From Marthasterias glacialis (taxonomy: Eukaryota > Echinodermata > Asteroidea > Forcipulatida > Asteriidae), in assembly GCA_911728455.2 (NCBI GenBank), contig OU452231.1:15209838-15273837 (forward strand): a stretch of 64,000 nt of DNA. The letters are read 5' to 3'. Numbering within the stretch: the stretch's first letter is position 1; each line of letters begins with the position of its first letter. Shown here piece by piece: positions 1 to 11,220 of this stretch. Made by a program: the position numbers and the translations under genes. A model generated the notes under the pieces. The model worked only from the letters and a program-made list of their open reading frames with translations. It made no database searches and had not been told where the DNA came from.

Positions 1-1079
1 TCATCATTACTGGAGTCTCGCCCGTACTCTCATGGGGTGAACTACGATAGGCAAATGTCGCAAAAGAAAGTTGTCTGTCCCAATCCTTTTGTTTCTTGAT
101 GGGATTTATCATGGTTGCAACCATATTGATCAGCGTCCGATTAAAACGCTCTATCATTCCATCAGACTTGGGATTGTATGATGTCGTCCTTGTCTTTTGT
201 ATACCGAGAATCTCACACATTTCCCGGAAATCTTCGATTTAAAGTTTCGGCCCTGATCAGAGTGTAACTCCAAAGGCGCTCCGAATCGGCAGACAAACTC
301 TTCGACAAATTTCCTTGCCACGGTCGCTGCTCTTGTGTCAATTAACGGGTAGGCTTCGACCCATTTGTTGAAATAATCACCTACTACTAAAATCCATCTG
401 TTACCGTCATCTGTCTCTGTGAGAGGACCTACAATGTCCATGGCCACCCTCTCCATAGGTGCACCGACTGGCAACTGTTGCAGAGAGGCCTTCCTCCTTT
501 TCCCTGGTGACTTCCGTTTCGCACATCGCTCACAGTTCCTCAAGAAAGAACGTACGTGTGCACTCATTCCTGCCAAAAAGTAGCGATCTCTCAGCTTAGC
601 CAAAGTCTTGCGGTTTCCAAGATGGCCACTGGTCTGCCCACCATGCAGTTCTGCCATCAATTCCTCCCGCAGTGTCGCTGGAACCATTAGTTGCCACTTT
701 ATTTCCTTACCATTGTCGGACTCCCAGTGTCTGTACAGTGCTCCATCCCGGACTTCTAGACGGTCCCAATTAGACCAGTATGTCTTTGAAGTTGGACAAA
801 GTGGTGCAACTGACTCCCAGTCTGGTCGGTTTGAGTTTTCTTCTTTCCTTGTAATTATCCAACTAATTGTATGGTCCTGAAGTTGAGTGTCACGAAGAGC
901 CTCTTGTGTCATTGTTGGCTGCGTAACTAGCGTCCGTGTGTGCAGCACCTCCTGTTTCTGATGAGGAGGCGTCTCGTTGCCCCCGCTATCACTCTGTCCG
1001 CATTGACGGCAAATTTGTCTGGACAAACCATCGGCATTTGCATGCCTTAGGCCAGCACGATGCACAATGGAGTATTCGT
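1..1079 (-). pseudogene. Ty3/gypsy pol: end of RNase H plus integrase, frameshifted, cut by window edge
   Basis: Integrase part of a minus-strand gypsy polyprotein. The main reading frame (1065-154) begins in the end of RNase H / connection region. It then carries the integrase zinc finger (HGGQTSGH followed by CERCAKR) and the first two catalytic acidic residues of the DDE core (MDIVGPL and HSDQGRNF). The frame breaks near position 240 just after the second Asp. The neighbouring frame goes on with a SDGMIERFNR stretch holding the third catalytic residue, so a short indel is the likely cause. The gene is separated from the rest of pol by the DNA transposon at 1084-8022; the protein reads on naturally from about 8027. 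The 3' LTR lies outside the window. The family is certain from order and motifs; this copy is inactive as it stands. Confidence 0.9.
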
Positions 1080-1083
1080 ACTC
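1080..1083. other. Target-site duplication ACTC, left side of DNA transposon
   Basis: ACTC immediately precedes the left terminal inverted repeat (TIR) and is repeated at 8023-8026 directly after the right one. Removing the element plus one ACTC restores the gypsy RNase H reading frame, which proves the insertion boundary. Confidence 0.85.
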
Positions 1084-1112
1084 GGGTATGTCCAGTAATC
1101 AGGGGTCCAGTG
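1084..1112 (+). repeat. Left TIR of Sola-like copy 1
   Basis: Begins GGGTATGTCC and includes TAATCAGGGGTCCA. It matches the reverse complement of the right end with few differences. Confidence 0.8.
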
Positions 1113-3355
1113 CCTTTTCACACACTATTTTTGGTTGATGACATTTTTTTTCAAACAGCAAAAATAAATTCCAATGACTACATACTTATTTATTTATGCA
1201 ATGAAAAGGGTACAAAATGATATGCCAGACAAGTGTGCATTATATTTTTTATTTAAGTTATGGCTCAATAAAGTCTCTGTGTCCCTCATTTTTTAGGGTC
1301 CTGCCTGTGACATTTCAAGATGCTAACTTGATTGATTAAATTTACCTAGTTCTCCTTCCCTGAATATACTTTCGTTTATTATGATGAAACTTTATGAGTA
1401 GAAGCTCAATTGAGCAAGTTTTCGAAGTTAAGATTATAGTCAAAACTACACACTGAAGTCTAAAAAAGTATGGTACCGACGCAACTCTTTCGTGTCCCGC
1501 TAGTTGCGTTGGTTTTGTGATTTTCGGCGGTAATTTATTTGCAACTCATCTTTTCCTGCCCAATAAAAGCTGTAACCAAATATAACTGAGGCATAGTTGT
1601 GGCTTAAAACCCCAATTTAGATGGTCAAAGGAAACCAAGGAACAGTCTAAACGATTAATGAAAAAATAACATAATTTTGGTGTCCATTAGGGTGCGTTGC
1701 GCTGGTGATTTTCGAGAGGCTGAAAATTTGCATAAAATACATCCCATCATTTTACGAATGAAGTGCGTGCAAGCGCGTCGACCGGATTCATGTTACAGCA
1801 AGTTAGCGTCCATTTCCACCCCGATCGTCCACAGTGTGACCTGCAGGATATTTTGTGTACCACTATAGACTCGTTGTTACGCTGGTTATTTTCGCTACGT
1901 CGACCACACATATTCATCGGCAGATGTAAAAGTGAGTACCTTACTGTATTTTGCATGTGTTATTAGCATTGCTTACCATAAATTTGAGATCTTAAAGTGA
2001 AAGTAGTGTTTTTTTGAAGATGTTTTTACCAACGGCGAAGGCGTTCTCCACTCTCGGGGAACGAGTGGGACTCGATTCGTCTTGGTGTCCCCCAGATACG
2101 TTGGTCTCGACTGATGAGAAAGTCGTGATTTAAAAAAAATGTCAAGCCAGAAAACGTATGCCAATTGATTTATAATCAGTAAAAACGTATTGAAACTCCA
2201 TTTCCACGTGTGGATTACACGTTGATCATCATTTTCAGTCTCTTTTCTTTACAAAAATGGCCGACGTATTCAGTTTGCCAAGGGACACGAACACACTGGC
2301 TTACCCCGTTACGTTGGCTCGAATTGTCCGTTTGTCAAGTTTGCATGAATGTTATGGCGTTCTTGGTCTATTATTTTATCTGGAAAGCTGTTTATCCAAT
2401 TGTATATGATATTTGTGTCAAGACATCGACCAATTACATGAATTACAGCTTCCAAAATAAAGTTTAACTTGTGGAAAGTCGATTGTTTACGTCGACATGA
2501 AGACGACGCCATTTTGGTTGAATGTGGGATCGTCCATTTTTCTGTGGGGGTGGGAGCCTTTAAATTGTCCTCACGTACACAAATAATATTTTTGATGTTC
2601 CCTAAAATTACAATTCAAACGTGATCTGCTTTTTAAAAAATTTATTATATAATTTTAAAAGACAAATTTGATGATTTTGTGTGTTATGATACGTTTCAAA
2701 TGTTGATTTGTTTATATTTTGGGAAATCGCATACCTATTCAACAAAATGGATTGGTCAAACAATTCCCAGGATTTCCTATACATTTTTTCTTCAACCCTT
2801 GATGTTAAATGTTGATGCACATGTATTAGTTTAGGAGGGATTTCTACCTCCATGATTATAGTTTAACATGATTTTATTTGAATTTGCCCTTGCGTGATCA
2901 TATACACATTGTTAATTTTAATTGTTCTTTTATTTTATTTTCTTAACAATTCAACTTTTTTTATTTTATTTTTTTTATTGAATTTTTGAATTATTATTAT
3001 TATTATTTTTTTTAATGATCTGAACTTATTATGGGATATGAATTTTGACAGGAACATTCTGATGTGAGATACTGTCCTCTTCTGTAATTTAACGCCCCCT
3101 TTTGAACAGGAAAAAATAAGATGGGCCCTTTTGATGAAATGCAGATTGTTGTGTGTGTGTAGTCCTACTTGAGATGGGGGGGGGATATGGGGGGTTGTGC
3201 ATTGTGTATGGCCTACTGTGTTTTTTCTGTGTTTTTGAATCTCATTCTTTTAAAAATCTCCTACCATAATTGTCTCAACTAAAGTCCTTATTTGTTCACA
3301 TTCTTCTTTTTGCAGGTCTGTTTTCAAATCAAAGTAGATTCCATAGGGCGAGCCC
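1113..3355 (+). other. Left non-coding arm of Sola-like copy 1
   Basis: No coding sequence was recognised. The arm carries several copies, in both orientations, of a GTGTCC/GGACAC motif beside CGTTG or TTGCGT (about 1480-1520, 1678-1700, 2050-2105 and 2280-2320). It then becomes AT-rich, with homopolymer runs near 2930-3010. The motif copies are candidate transposase-binding sites by analogy with subterminal repeats of other cut-and-paste elements; this is inference. A pyrimidine-rich stretch ending in CAG at about 3316 could be a splice acceptor before the first recognised ATG. Confidence 0.5.
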
Positions 3356-4540
3356 ATGGCTCCACCAGAGTTTCAGTTGAAGATCCGCACAAGCTGGCGT
3401 GTTGCACTGAAGAACAGAACTCGGCCAATCAACACACATAAAACGATAGAAAAAAAGAGGGAAGTTCCAGACAACGCATCACCCAAACATAAACCTGCAA
3501 GCCGGCGTCAAAAAATAAAAGAGAAAAACCCAGCAAGATATGAATACATCAGAGACAGCGATCGGAAGTGTAGTCAACTCTATCGATTAGAAATGACAGA
3601 TGCTGAAAGAGGAGAATATAATAGGAAGGCTGCAATCAGACAACGGCGGTACAGAGAGAACAAAAAGACCAAGAAGGAAGAAGAGGCGAAGAAAGCTGCA
3701 AAGAGCAGAATTGAAAAAGGACGAAAGCGTATTACACGAAGTGAACAAGAGAAGTTAGCTGACGAAAGAAAGAAGAATGCAGACAGGAAAAGAAGACAAA
3801 GAGCTAATCTAACCCCAGAGCAACACAAGAAATGTTTAGAGAAGAGAAGACAAGCGTATGCCACCATGGTAGCTAAGAAACATCCATCTGCCGCTGTTCA
3901 AACTGAGAGTGCTGATGCATCAACTTCTTTAGAACATACTCTACCTGATCATGATACAGATGCAGCCACTTCTGCCACACCAACTCAAACTTTTATTGCT
4001 GGTGCATCGACTTCTGCCGAACCAACCTTACCTGGAAAACCCACAAAGCCTACCTCAGCATCTGCACGAAGAAAGCGGAGGGAGAGATCGAAAGATTTAA
4101 TCCCACCAGATGCTGATCACTATGCAGAAATGGTAGAGGACATGCTTAATACTTCATCACCATCAAAACTTAAAGCGTTGGACAAGAAAGGCCTGAGATT
4201 TAGTGCGAAAACTAAAGTAGATGCAAGAAGACGATCTCTAGAAGAAGAGCTAACAAAGATATTGAAGAAAGAGGTGAAAAAACCAGGAAAGAAAGATATG
4301 GCGTCAGCTCTTAAATCCTTGAAAAAGGTACGCATGCAGCGGTATGCTAGTAAGGTCTTGCAAATCAACAGAAAAAGAATTGTAAAAGCCACAAAGCGCA
4401 GACCGGGTCGAAAACCAACCAGTAAAACAACTAGCAACATAATCTGCAATTTCTACGAAGCTATGGCAAGTCCATTGCCAGACAAAAAACTGGTGTCAAA
4501 GAGAACTGGGAAGCCACACATGGTACTAGAAACCAGGTAA
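3356..4540 (+). pseudogene. Sola-like transposase copy 1, N-terminal part (basic region), broken by deletion
   Basis: A 394-residue open frame, highly charged (Lys/Arg/Glu) over residues 30-190, then a Thr/Ser/Ala-rich linker and a second basic segment. The same layout is seen in the related gene at 47966-50126 on the minus strand, which supports homology. Such basic N-terminal regions in transposases usually bind DNA; that is inference. The frame ends exactly where copy 2 continues with about 245 further residues, including a conserved LDFAENF motif that probably holds the first catalytic Asp. Those residues are missing here, and the reading frame shifts across the junction at about 4535. 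The copy is therefore internally deleted and very probably inactive. Confidence 0.75.
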
Positions 4541-5264
4541 CGGTGCATCCTGTGGTAAATTTCTACCATTGCGAAACACCAGAGTGCAGTGAAAAGGTCT
4601 GCGAATCAACAGTCTTCATTTCACCAGACAATAAACACGATTACCACGCTGTCCACACCTACATGGATTTGGTAGTAACACACCTCCACCAAAAGAGGAA
4701 CATGCACATCAAAAAGATGGTGCGTTTTTCCGACGGATGTGCCTCACAATACAAATCGTTTGGACCAATAGCTGATGTGGCATTTTCCTCAGCAGATTAC
4801 AACTTTCCAACTGTCCACAACTACTTCGGATCCCGCCATGGAAAAGGTGCTTCGGATGGAGAATCGGCAGTTGTAAAAAGTAAAGCTTCTTCAGCCGTTA
4901 AGTGTGGTGTGGCTGTTATAGGGAATGCGAGACAGCTGTACGAATTTTGTATAAGCTCTTTGGTAAAAGACACAGTGGAGACAAGTCAGTGCACACACTT
5001 CAGGAGGGATTTTTATTACATCGACTCTGAGGATATTAAAAGGGATCGGGAGCGCTGCCAAGTTAACACAATAAAGGGAACACGGTCACTTCACAGTATT
5101 CATCCTGGTGATGACAGCGGAGAGTCCATCAAGACAAGAGAGCTGAGTTGCTTTTGCGAAGCATGTGTGAAGGAAAATGGGCAGTGCGTCAACGCAGACC
5201 ATGTAGGGGAATGGAAAGTTCAAACCCTGATCAGGAAAACCAGAAAAAGTGCATCAAATTCTAA
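4541..5264 (+). pseudogene. Sola-like transposase copy 1, catalytic core C-terminal half
   Basis: Follows the deletion junction in a different frame. It contains RFSDGCASQYKS and HNYFGSRHGKG..SDGESAVVKSK, which match the copy-2 protein at 47966-49720 almost motif for motif. The Asp in SDGC and the Glu in SDGES are the natural candidates for the second and third catalytic acids of a DDE core (inference). A Cys-rich segment follows (CFCEACVKENGQCVN), suggesting a metal-binding site. A plausible splice donor (AAAG|GTATTT) lies at about 5264, after which the frame loses similarity, so the open frame up to 5394 is not all coding. Confidence 0.75.
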
Positions 5265-5530
5265 AGGTATTTTCCCTTTCATTTCCACAAAGCTCTTCTT
5301 TAAGCCTGAAGTGTTACTTCAATGTTTTTTACTTAAAAGTTCCCTCAAAATTGTTGATCTAATGAATAGGTCTAAAATCTCGGTTGCTATATGAAAATAA
5401 GAAAAAGGCTAACACAAGATGAATGTATAATCACAGTTAATAATGTCTCAAGAAAGGCTACAAATCAAATCAACACCAAATAATTATGACAACCAAAATT
5501 AAATGTAAACTTTGTTTCATGCTATCTTCT

Positions 5531-6204
5531 TGTAAAGATGGTGACAACACAGGTGATGATGGCATCGACTCCAGTAAAGATGGTGACGAGGCAGGTGGTG
5601 ATGAGAGTGACGAAGTTGATGACACTGATGACGATGCGGACAAGGCAGATGATGTTGAGGTAGATAATGATGATGACTACTCAGATGAAGATAGTGATGA
5701 GGCAGCTGATGATGGCGTCGACTCGGGTGAAGATGGTGACGACGTAGGTGATGATGAGAGTGACAAAGTTGATGACACTGACGACGATGCGGACAAGGCA
5801 GATGATGTTGAGGTAGATGATGATGGCGTCGACTCGGGTGAAGATGGTGACAACGTAGGTGATGATGACATGGACTCAAATGAAGATGGCGACGATGCAG
5901 GTGGTGATGACATCGACTCAGGTGAAGATGGTGACTACATCGATGATAGAGCAGATGATGATAATGGTAGTGAGGTACATGATGAGGCAAATGACAGAGG
6001 TGGTGAGACAGGTGATGACACCGACAAGGCAGTTAATAGCATGGACTTACATGATAGTGATGGGGATTATAGACACCATGAGACCAACAACAAATGTGAT
6101 GTAATGCATGTGAACAGCCGAGTTGATGAGGCAGCCACAGATGATCCCACTGATGATGTGAATTTGCAGGAGTCCTCCAGTGATTTGGCAAAGGAAGTTC
6201 CAAG
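5531..6204 (+). CDS. Acidic Asp/Glu-repeat exon of Sola-like copy 1
   Basis: A long frame made almost wholly of Asp, Glu, Gly, Ser and Ala with internal tandem duplications; a block of about 155 bp starting at GATGAGAGTGAC is repeated (about 5600 and 5755). It begins after a possible acceptor (TTGTAAAG|ATGG) and ends in a good donor (CCAAG|GTGAGG) at 6204, next to further exons of the transposase. Copy 2 has no comparable acidic tract at this place, so it may be a local expansion. The function is unknown; an acidic linker is the simplest reading. Open frames on the opposite strand here are low-complexity shadows. Confidence 0.5.
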
Positions 6205-6335
6205 GTGAGGTTTGGGATTCATGAATTTTGAAATCTGGACTCTGAAGAACGTTTTACAAAATAATATATCTTTTAAAGACTTCTTGTCAGTTCCTGAATC
6301 TCAAAAAAATAATAAATTTAATTTCTTCTCTCCAG

Positions 6336-6441
6336 AGTACCCCCTGTACTTGATGTTGGATCATACGTTGCAGTGAAGTTTCAACCATTGAGTGGGAAGA
6401 AGAAGACATGCTCTGGGCCTTCTGTAATATACATAGCTACA
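6336..6441 (+). CDS. Sola-like transposase copy 1, C-terminal exon (VGSYVAVKF)
   Basis: A short exon between a CTCTCCAG acceptor and an ACA|GTGAGT donor. It encodes a segment with VGSYVAVKFQ and ending near VIYIATV. With the next exon it resembles the small beta-rich C-terminal module found in many proteins of this transposase group. The matching exon of copy 2 is at 47266-47339 on the minus strand. Confidence 0.6.
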
Positions 6442-6776
6442 GTGAGTACAAAATAATATTAAAAGAAAGAAATAAAAGAAATATTAAATTCATACAGGGA
6501 ACTTGTCCATAATTTTACCTCTTTCCAAAACTGATGAACAATCGGACAGTAAAACAATCGGACAGTAAAAAAATAGATGAGGCATATTCTCTAAATTTTG
6601 CTTGCAAAATGTACAATTTTGTGTTAACCTTTACTTTTTAGATTAACCACTACCATAAAGCCTGTGAATCAATATTTTTTATTAAAATCTGATTATGCTG
6701 TTGAAAGATAAACTGCTTTTTTTCTGAAACAAATATGCATTGTGATTTTTATTATTTGGATCGTTTTATTTGATAG

Positions 6777-7001
6777 ATACTGGAGAACCTTGGTGGTGGT
6801 AATTTCCAAGTTAACTTCATGAAGAGAAACACGGTGGGGAGCTACTTCTGGCCAGAGAAGGCTGACATCCACGTCCATCCCCAGACTGACTTTGTAGCTA
6901 CACTTTCGGAACCACAGATGGGACAACATCAACGGATGGTGGTGTACCAGTTCAGTGCTGGAGAACTCAACAACATTGCAAAGAGCAACAGTCTGAAGTG
7001 A
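6777..7001 (+). CDS. Sola-like transposase copy 1, last exon
   Basis: Starts after a TTTGATAG acceptor and ends at a TGA at 6999-7001. It encodes about 74 residues including VNFMKRNTVGSYFWPEK and a D-x-V-A-x-L segment. The last exon of copy 2 (46960-47113, minus) has the same YMK...WP(D/E)K...D-V-V-A-M-L pattern, which is what identifies this as the C-terminus. The function is not known. Confidence 0.65.
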   Translation: MLENLGGGNFQVNFMKRNTVGSYFWPEKADIHVHPQTDFVATLSEPQMGQHQRMVVYQFSAGELNNIAKSNSLK

Positions 7002-7994
7002 TGATTACTACTTATAGTTGGGTACCAGAAAAAACAGAGGCAATGTCGCGTGTAACTGGGACACCAAAAATATTGGTGCTCCAGTTACATGCAACATCTT
7101 CATGATTTATGTCCTTGTGCAACAAATAAAACTTCAATTTTATAAGTAAAACTCTATACATTATTGTTCATGTCAACAGACCATTAAATGTGTAAAAGTT
7201 GAAGTTAACCTGACAGAAAATATGTCGGTATAATAGTAGGAAAATTACTTGTATAAGTGAAGTATCTTTTCCCCACAATTATTTTGTATTAGCAGTTATG
7301 AAAAGGAATATTTACAACTCTTTAAAGGAAGTGCTACAGAAACATCACAATTAATATTAAACATAATTTTCATGTTATTTGATGTGTTATATGCTGTCTT
7401 GCACAAAAAAGTTAGAGCCATGTTGCGTGTAACTGGGACACCAAACTTTTTGGTGTCCCAGTTGCATGCGACATCATATGTTTCAGCCTCCATAAAAAGA
7501 AATTGTGGTGTTGCAATAAAAAGTTTCAGGTAAAAAAAGTCAAGATAAACATTATATGATGTTTTAAGTGTTTGAAAGCATGTTCAGTGTTCTCTGTGTT
7601 TTGCAATAAAAATATTTGTGAAAAAAAGTGCACAAAATTTGGAATTTGGGCAATTGTGAGTTATTATGGTATGATTTTCCCCAAGAAGATAAAAAGTATT
7701 TTCACCAGTCTTTGCCAGTCTTCAATATCATCTAAAAGCAAGGTGAAATGTAGTTAAAAACATAACAGCACCTACCTGTACACATCTGTAAAATAAAACT
7801 GCATATGATTTTGGTGTCCCAGTTGCATTGGTCATTTTATGCAGTAGGTGGGAAGTGCATATGCTGATTTTTTTAATGTATCCATTAAACACAAACATCC
7901 GTTTATTTTTTATAAAATCCATATAATACATGAAAAGAATACACAATTTAAATCAGAAAAATGGCTTTTTGAAATTTTGGACTCGTGTCACACT
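7002..7994 (+). other. Right non-coding arm of Sola-like copy 1 with inverted GGACACCA repeats
   Basis: AT-rich sequence with no gene. Three blocks stand out: 7050-7105 and 7425-7475 are imperfect palindromes in which AACTGGGACACCA is followed by its inverse TGGTGTCCCAGTT, and 7808-7832 is a half site. Similar motifs occur in the left arm and in Sola-like copy 2. Confidence 0.6.
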
Positions 7995-8026
7995 ATTGGA
8001 CCCCTGATTAATGGACATACCCACTC

Positions 8027-9060
8027 CCTCAACACCTGTAGCCATCTTGCTAATTGACCTTCCGGATTACGGAAATTTGTCAGCCAAGTAAGTGATCGGT
8101 GGTCTGTACGGACAATGATCCGTCGACCGTACAGATATTGCTTGAAGTGTTTGAGAAAGTGGACTACTGCCAGCAGTTAGCGCCTTGTTACACAGTAGTT
8201 TTTCTCTGGTTTTGATAATGCTCGACTGACATAGGCAATTACCTTCTCCGTACCTTCTTGCATTTGAGATAGGACAGCGCCAATGCCTGTCCCGCTGGCG
8301 TCAGTGTCCAAGATGTACTGACCCTCAGGACGAGGATAACCTAGGATAGGGGCCTCTTTTAAGCATGTCTTCAGAATGTTGAACGCGGTTTCACAGGTGT
8401 TCTCCCAAATGAACTCAGGCGATTTTTCAGTCAACCGGTGAAGGGGGCGTGCAATGTCAGCAAACCCCTTGATGAATCTTCTATAATAGGAAGCTAACCC
8501 AAGAAATCCTCTAACTTCTTTCAAGTTTGCAGGTGTAGGCCAGTCACGTACGGCCTGTATCTTGTCAGGATCTGTTGCTATTCCTCCTTCAGAAACGATA
8601 TGGCCCAGATATTTCACTGTCTTTCCAAACAATGAGCACTTCCCTTGTTTCATCTTGAGACCTGTCTGTCGCAACCTCAAAACCTCTTCTTTTACAGTTC
8701 TCCCATACACAATTACATCGTCCAGGTAGACTAAGAGGGACTTCCAGTGGAGGCCCGCTACTACTCGTTCCATCAACCTCGCGAAGGTTGCCGGGGCGTT
8801 GCATAGCCCAAAGGGCATAACCTTCCACTGAAATAACCCTCCTCGTACGACAGAAGCTGACTTCTGTCTAGCTTCCTGGTCCAGCGCAACTTGCCAGTAA
8901 CCAGAAGCCAAGTCTAGAGTGGAGAACCACTTTGCTCCAGAAAGTGCATCTAGTGTCTCGTCGATTCTAGGTATAGGATAAGCGTCCTTAATTGTCACTT
9001 TATTAAGTTGTCTATAGTCCACACAGAAACGTTTCTTGCCATCCTTTTTTCCGGACTAGC
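8027..9060 (-). pseudogene. Ty3/gypsy reverse transcriptase and RNase H
   Basis: Minus-strand pol segment. The frame 9022-8177 holds RT motifs in order: a DYRQLN start, the first catalytic Asp in FSTLDLASGYWQV, the PFGLCNAP motif and the YLDDV catalytic box, then LGHIVS and the RNase H start DTDASGTGIGAVL. A premature TAA ends the frame at 8177 inside RNase H; beyond it the same frame continues (YGRR...TDHRSL) up to the transposon insertion at 8026. A few residues are missing after VIVYGRTV compared with the family. A 1-nt shift lies near 9045. This RT copy is therefore not functional, although its catalytic motifs survive. Confidence 0.9.
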
Positions 9061-9121
9061 ACAACATTAGCCGCCCACTGGCTGTCTGAGGGTTCAACCA
9101 CGCCCCTATTGACTAAAATAA

Positions 9122-9634
9122 TCACTTGCTTTGCAATCTCCTCCTGGTTTCAATTAGGTTGCCTTCGTAGCCTCTGCCTATTGGACGTGCGTTTCCCGTG
9201 TCTATCCCGTGTCTTACCAAATCTGTCTGGTCGATGTCATCGCCTCCCTTTGAGAATACATCTTGAAACTCGGAGACAAGTTCGGTTACTACACCATGTT
9301 GACTTGGATCTAAATTTTCAATACTCCGACTCCTGAGGTCCTGGAGGTGTTGTGGCACCTCAGCAGCCGGACATCTGTCCGGCGCCTCAAGCAGTCTCAT
9401 CTCTTCTATGTTTTCTTCTTCTACAGGTGTGAGCATCCCCGCCGTCATACCACCCCGGAGAATACACTCACTTCTGCCTGGGTTAAAAACTCTTAATCCA
9501 ACTGGGCCTTGTCCAGATTTTACTAGCGTCCTTGCCAATACCAGACCTCCGGAGGTGTTTTCCCCGCCTCCTTCTACGGGTTCTAATATGCCTAACTTCA
9601 CGCTGTCAGAGTTTGATTTGATGTAGGCGGGCAC
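9122..9634 (-). pseudogene. Ty3/gypsy pol linker between protease and RT
   Basis: 170-residue frame between protease and RT domains on the minus strand, lying where gypsy polyproteins have the protease-RT connector. Its last part contains a SRSIENLDPSQ..VTELVSEFQDVF stretch typical of the segment just before RT, followed by a DLVRHGIDTG-like motif. A 1-nt frameshift near 9150 ends it before the RT start at about 9060, and it is one frame off from the protease frame ending at 9639. Confidence 0.8.
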
Positions 9635-9638
9635 AATG

Positions 9639-10073
9639 TCATTGTCTTTTCTGTACTACTCTATGACAAAAGGCAGACCCCAAGTGATCATTGCACTGAT
9701 AACACTTTTCGTTCATGATCAGCTCCAAGGTCCTAAAATTGAGTCCTCCTCGTGACTGCAGGAAATCCATACCAAGTATGGCTGGAACATCCATATCTGT
9801 CACCACAGCTTGCACGGGAATTGTCGTACAACCAATGCGATAATCAATGTGGATTGTTCCCAGTAAGGAGCGTACAGGAGCACCATTTACTAGACGCACT
9901 AATAAATCACCAGCAGGCCATAACTTCGGCCTTGACTCTTGCGGAATCGTATAAAAAGCTGTCCTTGACATGACGGTGTCCGTGGCACCGGTGTCAACCA
10001 GGAATTGGATGTCAGTGCCACCCTCATCATGGCATCTGTTTGTCTCGAAAGACAATAGGTTATTTGCGCTCAA
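9639..10073 (-). pseudogene. Ty3/gypsy aspartic protease (retropepsin)
   Basis: The catalytic Asp lies in FLVDTGATDT (residues about 24-33) and the C-terminal flap-partner motif in AILGMDFL (about residues 93-100). Length and position between gag and RT fit a retropepsin that cleaves the gag-pol polyprotein. Upstream the frame is cut by the LINE inserted at about 10070-13700. The stop at 9639 and a frame change to the next segment indicate decay. Confidence 0.85.
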
Positions 10074-11220
10074 TAACTGTCCAAAACATGCCCTCCCTCA
10101 CTAGCCTCCTCCATTTGCCTATGTCAGCAGAAGAGGCTTCCCAGTTTGATGGGTTAATGTCACTGGCCTTCATGTCACGCTTACATACATCTTTAAAGCG
10201 AAGGACAGGTCTTCCAACTGCCCTTGTTCCAGAGACCAGTTCACCGTACAAGATGTCTTTTGGCATGCAGGTGTCATCCATTCGACTTACATGACCGAGC
10301 CATCTAAGACGTCGTTGAGTGAGGAGAGCGAAGATGGTCTTCATTCCTGTTTTCTTGAGGATGTCCTTATTTGGGATGCAATCCTGCCATTTGATTCCCA
10401 GAATCCGCCTCAGGCAGCGTAGATGGAAGGAGTTCAAACGGTGCTCTTGGCGTGCATATGAAGTCCATGACTCACTGCCATAAAGTAGAGTACTGAGAAC
10501 ACAGGCTTGGTAGATTTTCATTTTCGTGTTAATGGTTAGCAGTGTGTTCTCCCAGGCACACTTGGAGAGTCTAGCCATCGTTGCTGATGCCTTGCCGATG
10601 CGGATGTTGAGCTCAGCATTGAGAGAGAGATTGCTGGATAAGGTTGAGCCAAGATAGGTAAAGTTCTCAACAACTTGTAAGGTGTGATTTCCAATAGAGA
10701 TCTTTGGAATGTTGCACACAATTTGTCCCATAATGTTGGTCTTCTTGAGGCTAATAGTCAAGCCAAAGTCTTTGCATGCATCAGAAAAGCAGTTGATCAG
10801 CCTCTGTAGTGCTTCTGATGGTGAGGCCAGAGCAGCAGCATCTGCGAAGAGCATCTCTCTGATAAGGACTTTTCGCACTTTGGTCCTTGCCCGGAGACGT
10901 GCGAGGTTGAAAAGCTTCCCGTCGCTTCTTGTGTGCAAGTAAACACCATCGTCAGATGATTTGAATGGACGTGACAGTAGCAGCGAGAAGAAGATGCCAA
11001 AGAGCGTAGGGGCAAGCACGCATCCTTGCTTCACTCCATTCTCAATTGGGAAGGGGGTCGATGTAGAGCCATCGTACTGGATGGTGCCTTGCATATCCTC
11101 ATGGAAGGATGTTATCAGCCTCAACAACTTTGGTAGGCAGCCTATCTTTTGCAGCAATATACAATGGCTGTCTCTGCTCACGGCATTTCTCTTGAAGTTG
11201 CCTGATGGAGAATATCATAT
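10060..11220 (-). pseudogene. LINE reverse transcriptase, C-terminal half, catalytically broken
   Basis: Frame 11181-10060 contains GVKQGCVLAPTLF (RT motif B), the catalytic box as FADAAAL where FADDAAL is expected, the YLGS segment, and the long C-terminal domain with SLLYGSESW-type motif and RRLRWLGHV. The Asp-to-Ala change removes a metal-binding residue. At about 11160 the sequence jumps from the LYIA that precedes motif A straight to LLQKIGC, so motif A with the first catalytic Asp is deleted and the frame is shifted. Two independent lesions make this RT dead. Confidence 0.88.

Larger units (their letters stand above)
1084..8022 (+). mobile_element. Cut-and-paste DNA transposon, Sola-like (copy 1), inserted in gypsy pol
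   Basis: A 6.9-kb element bounded by terminal inverted repeats starting GGGTATGTCC (left 1084-1112; right 7995-8022 on the other strand, with a few mismatches) and flanked by a 4-bp duplication, ACTC. It encodes a spliced plus-strand transposase (3356-7001). A 4-bp duplication with a long, spliced DDE-type transposase is what is known of the Sola superfamily, but that assignment is by recall, not by search. A second, divergent member lies at 45428-51737. The arms between TIR and gene carry repeated inverted GGACACC/GGTGTCC motifs. Confidence 0.8.

Noticed and set aside
3580..3867. Leu/Phe-rich minus-strand frames at 3580-3867 and 4120-4449 (and plus 49194-50063)
   Set aside because: Complement of Lys/Arg-rich transposase coding sequence; the hydrophobic composition is a by-product.
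5517..5990. His/Pro/Leu-rich and Ser-rich frames on the minus strand opposite the acidic exon
   Set aside because: They are shadows of the GATGGTGAC-type repeats; the plus-strand frame has splice sites and flanking transposase exons.
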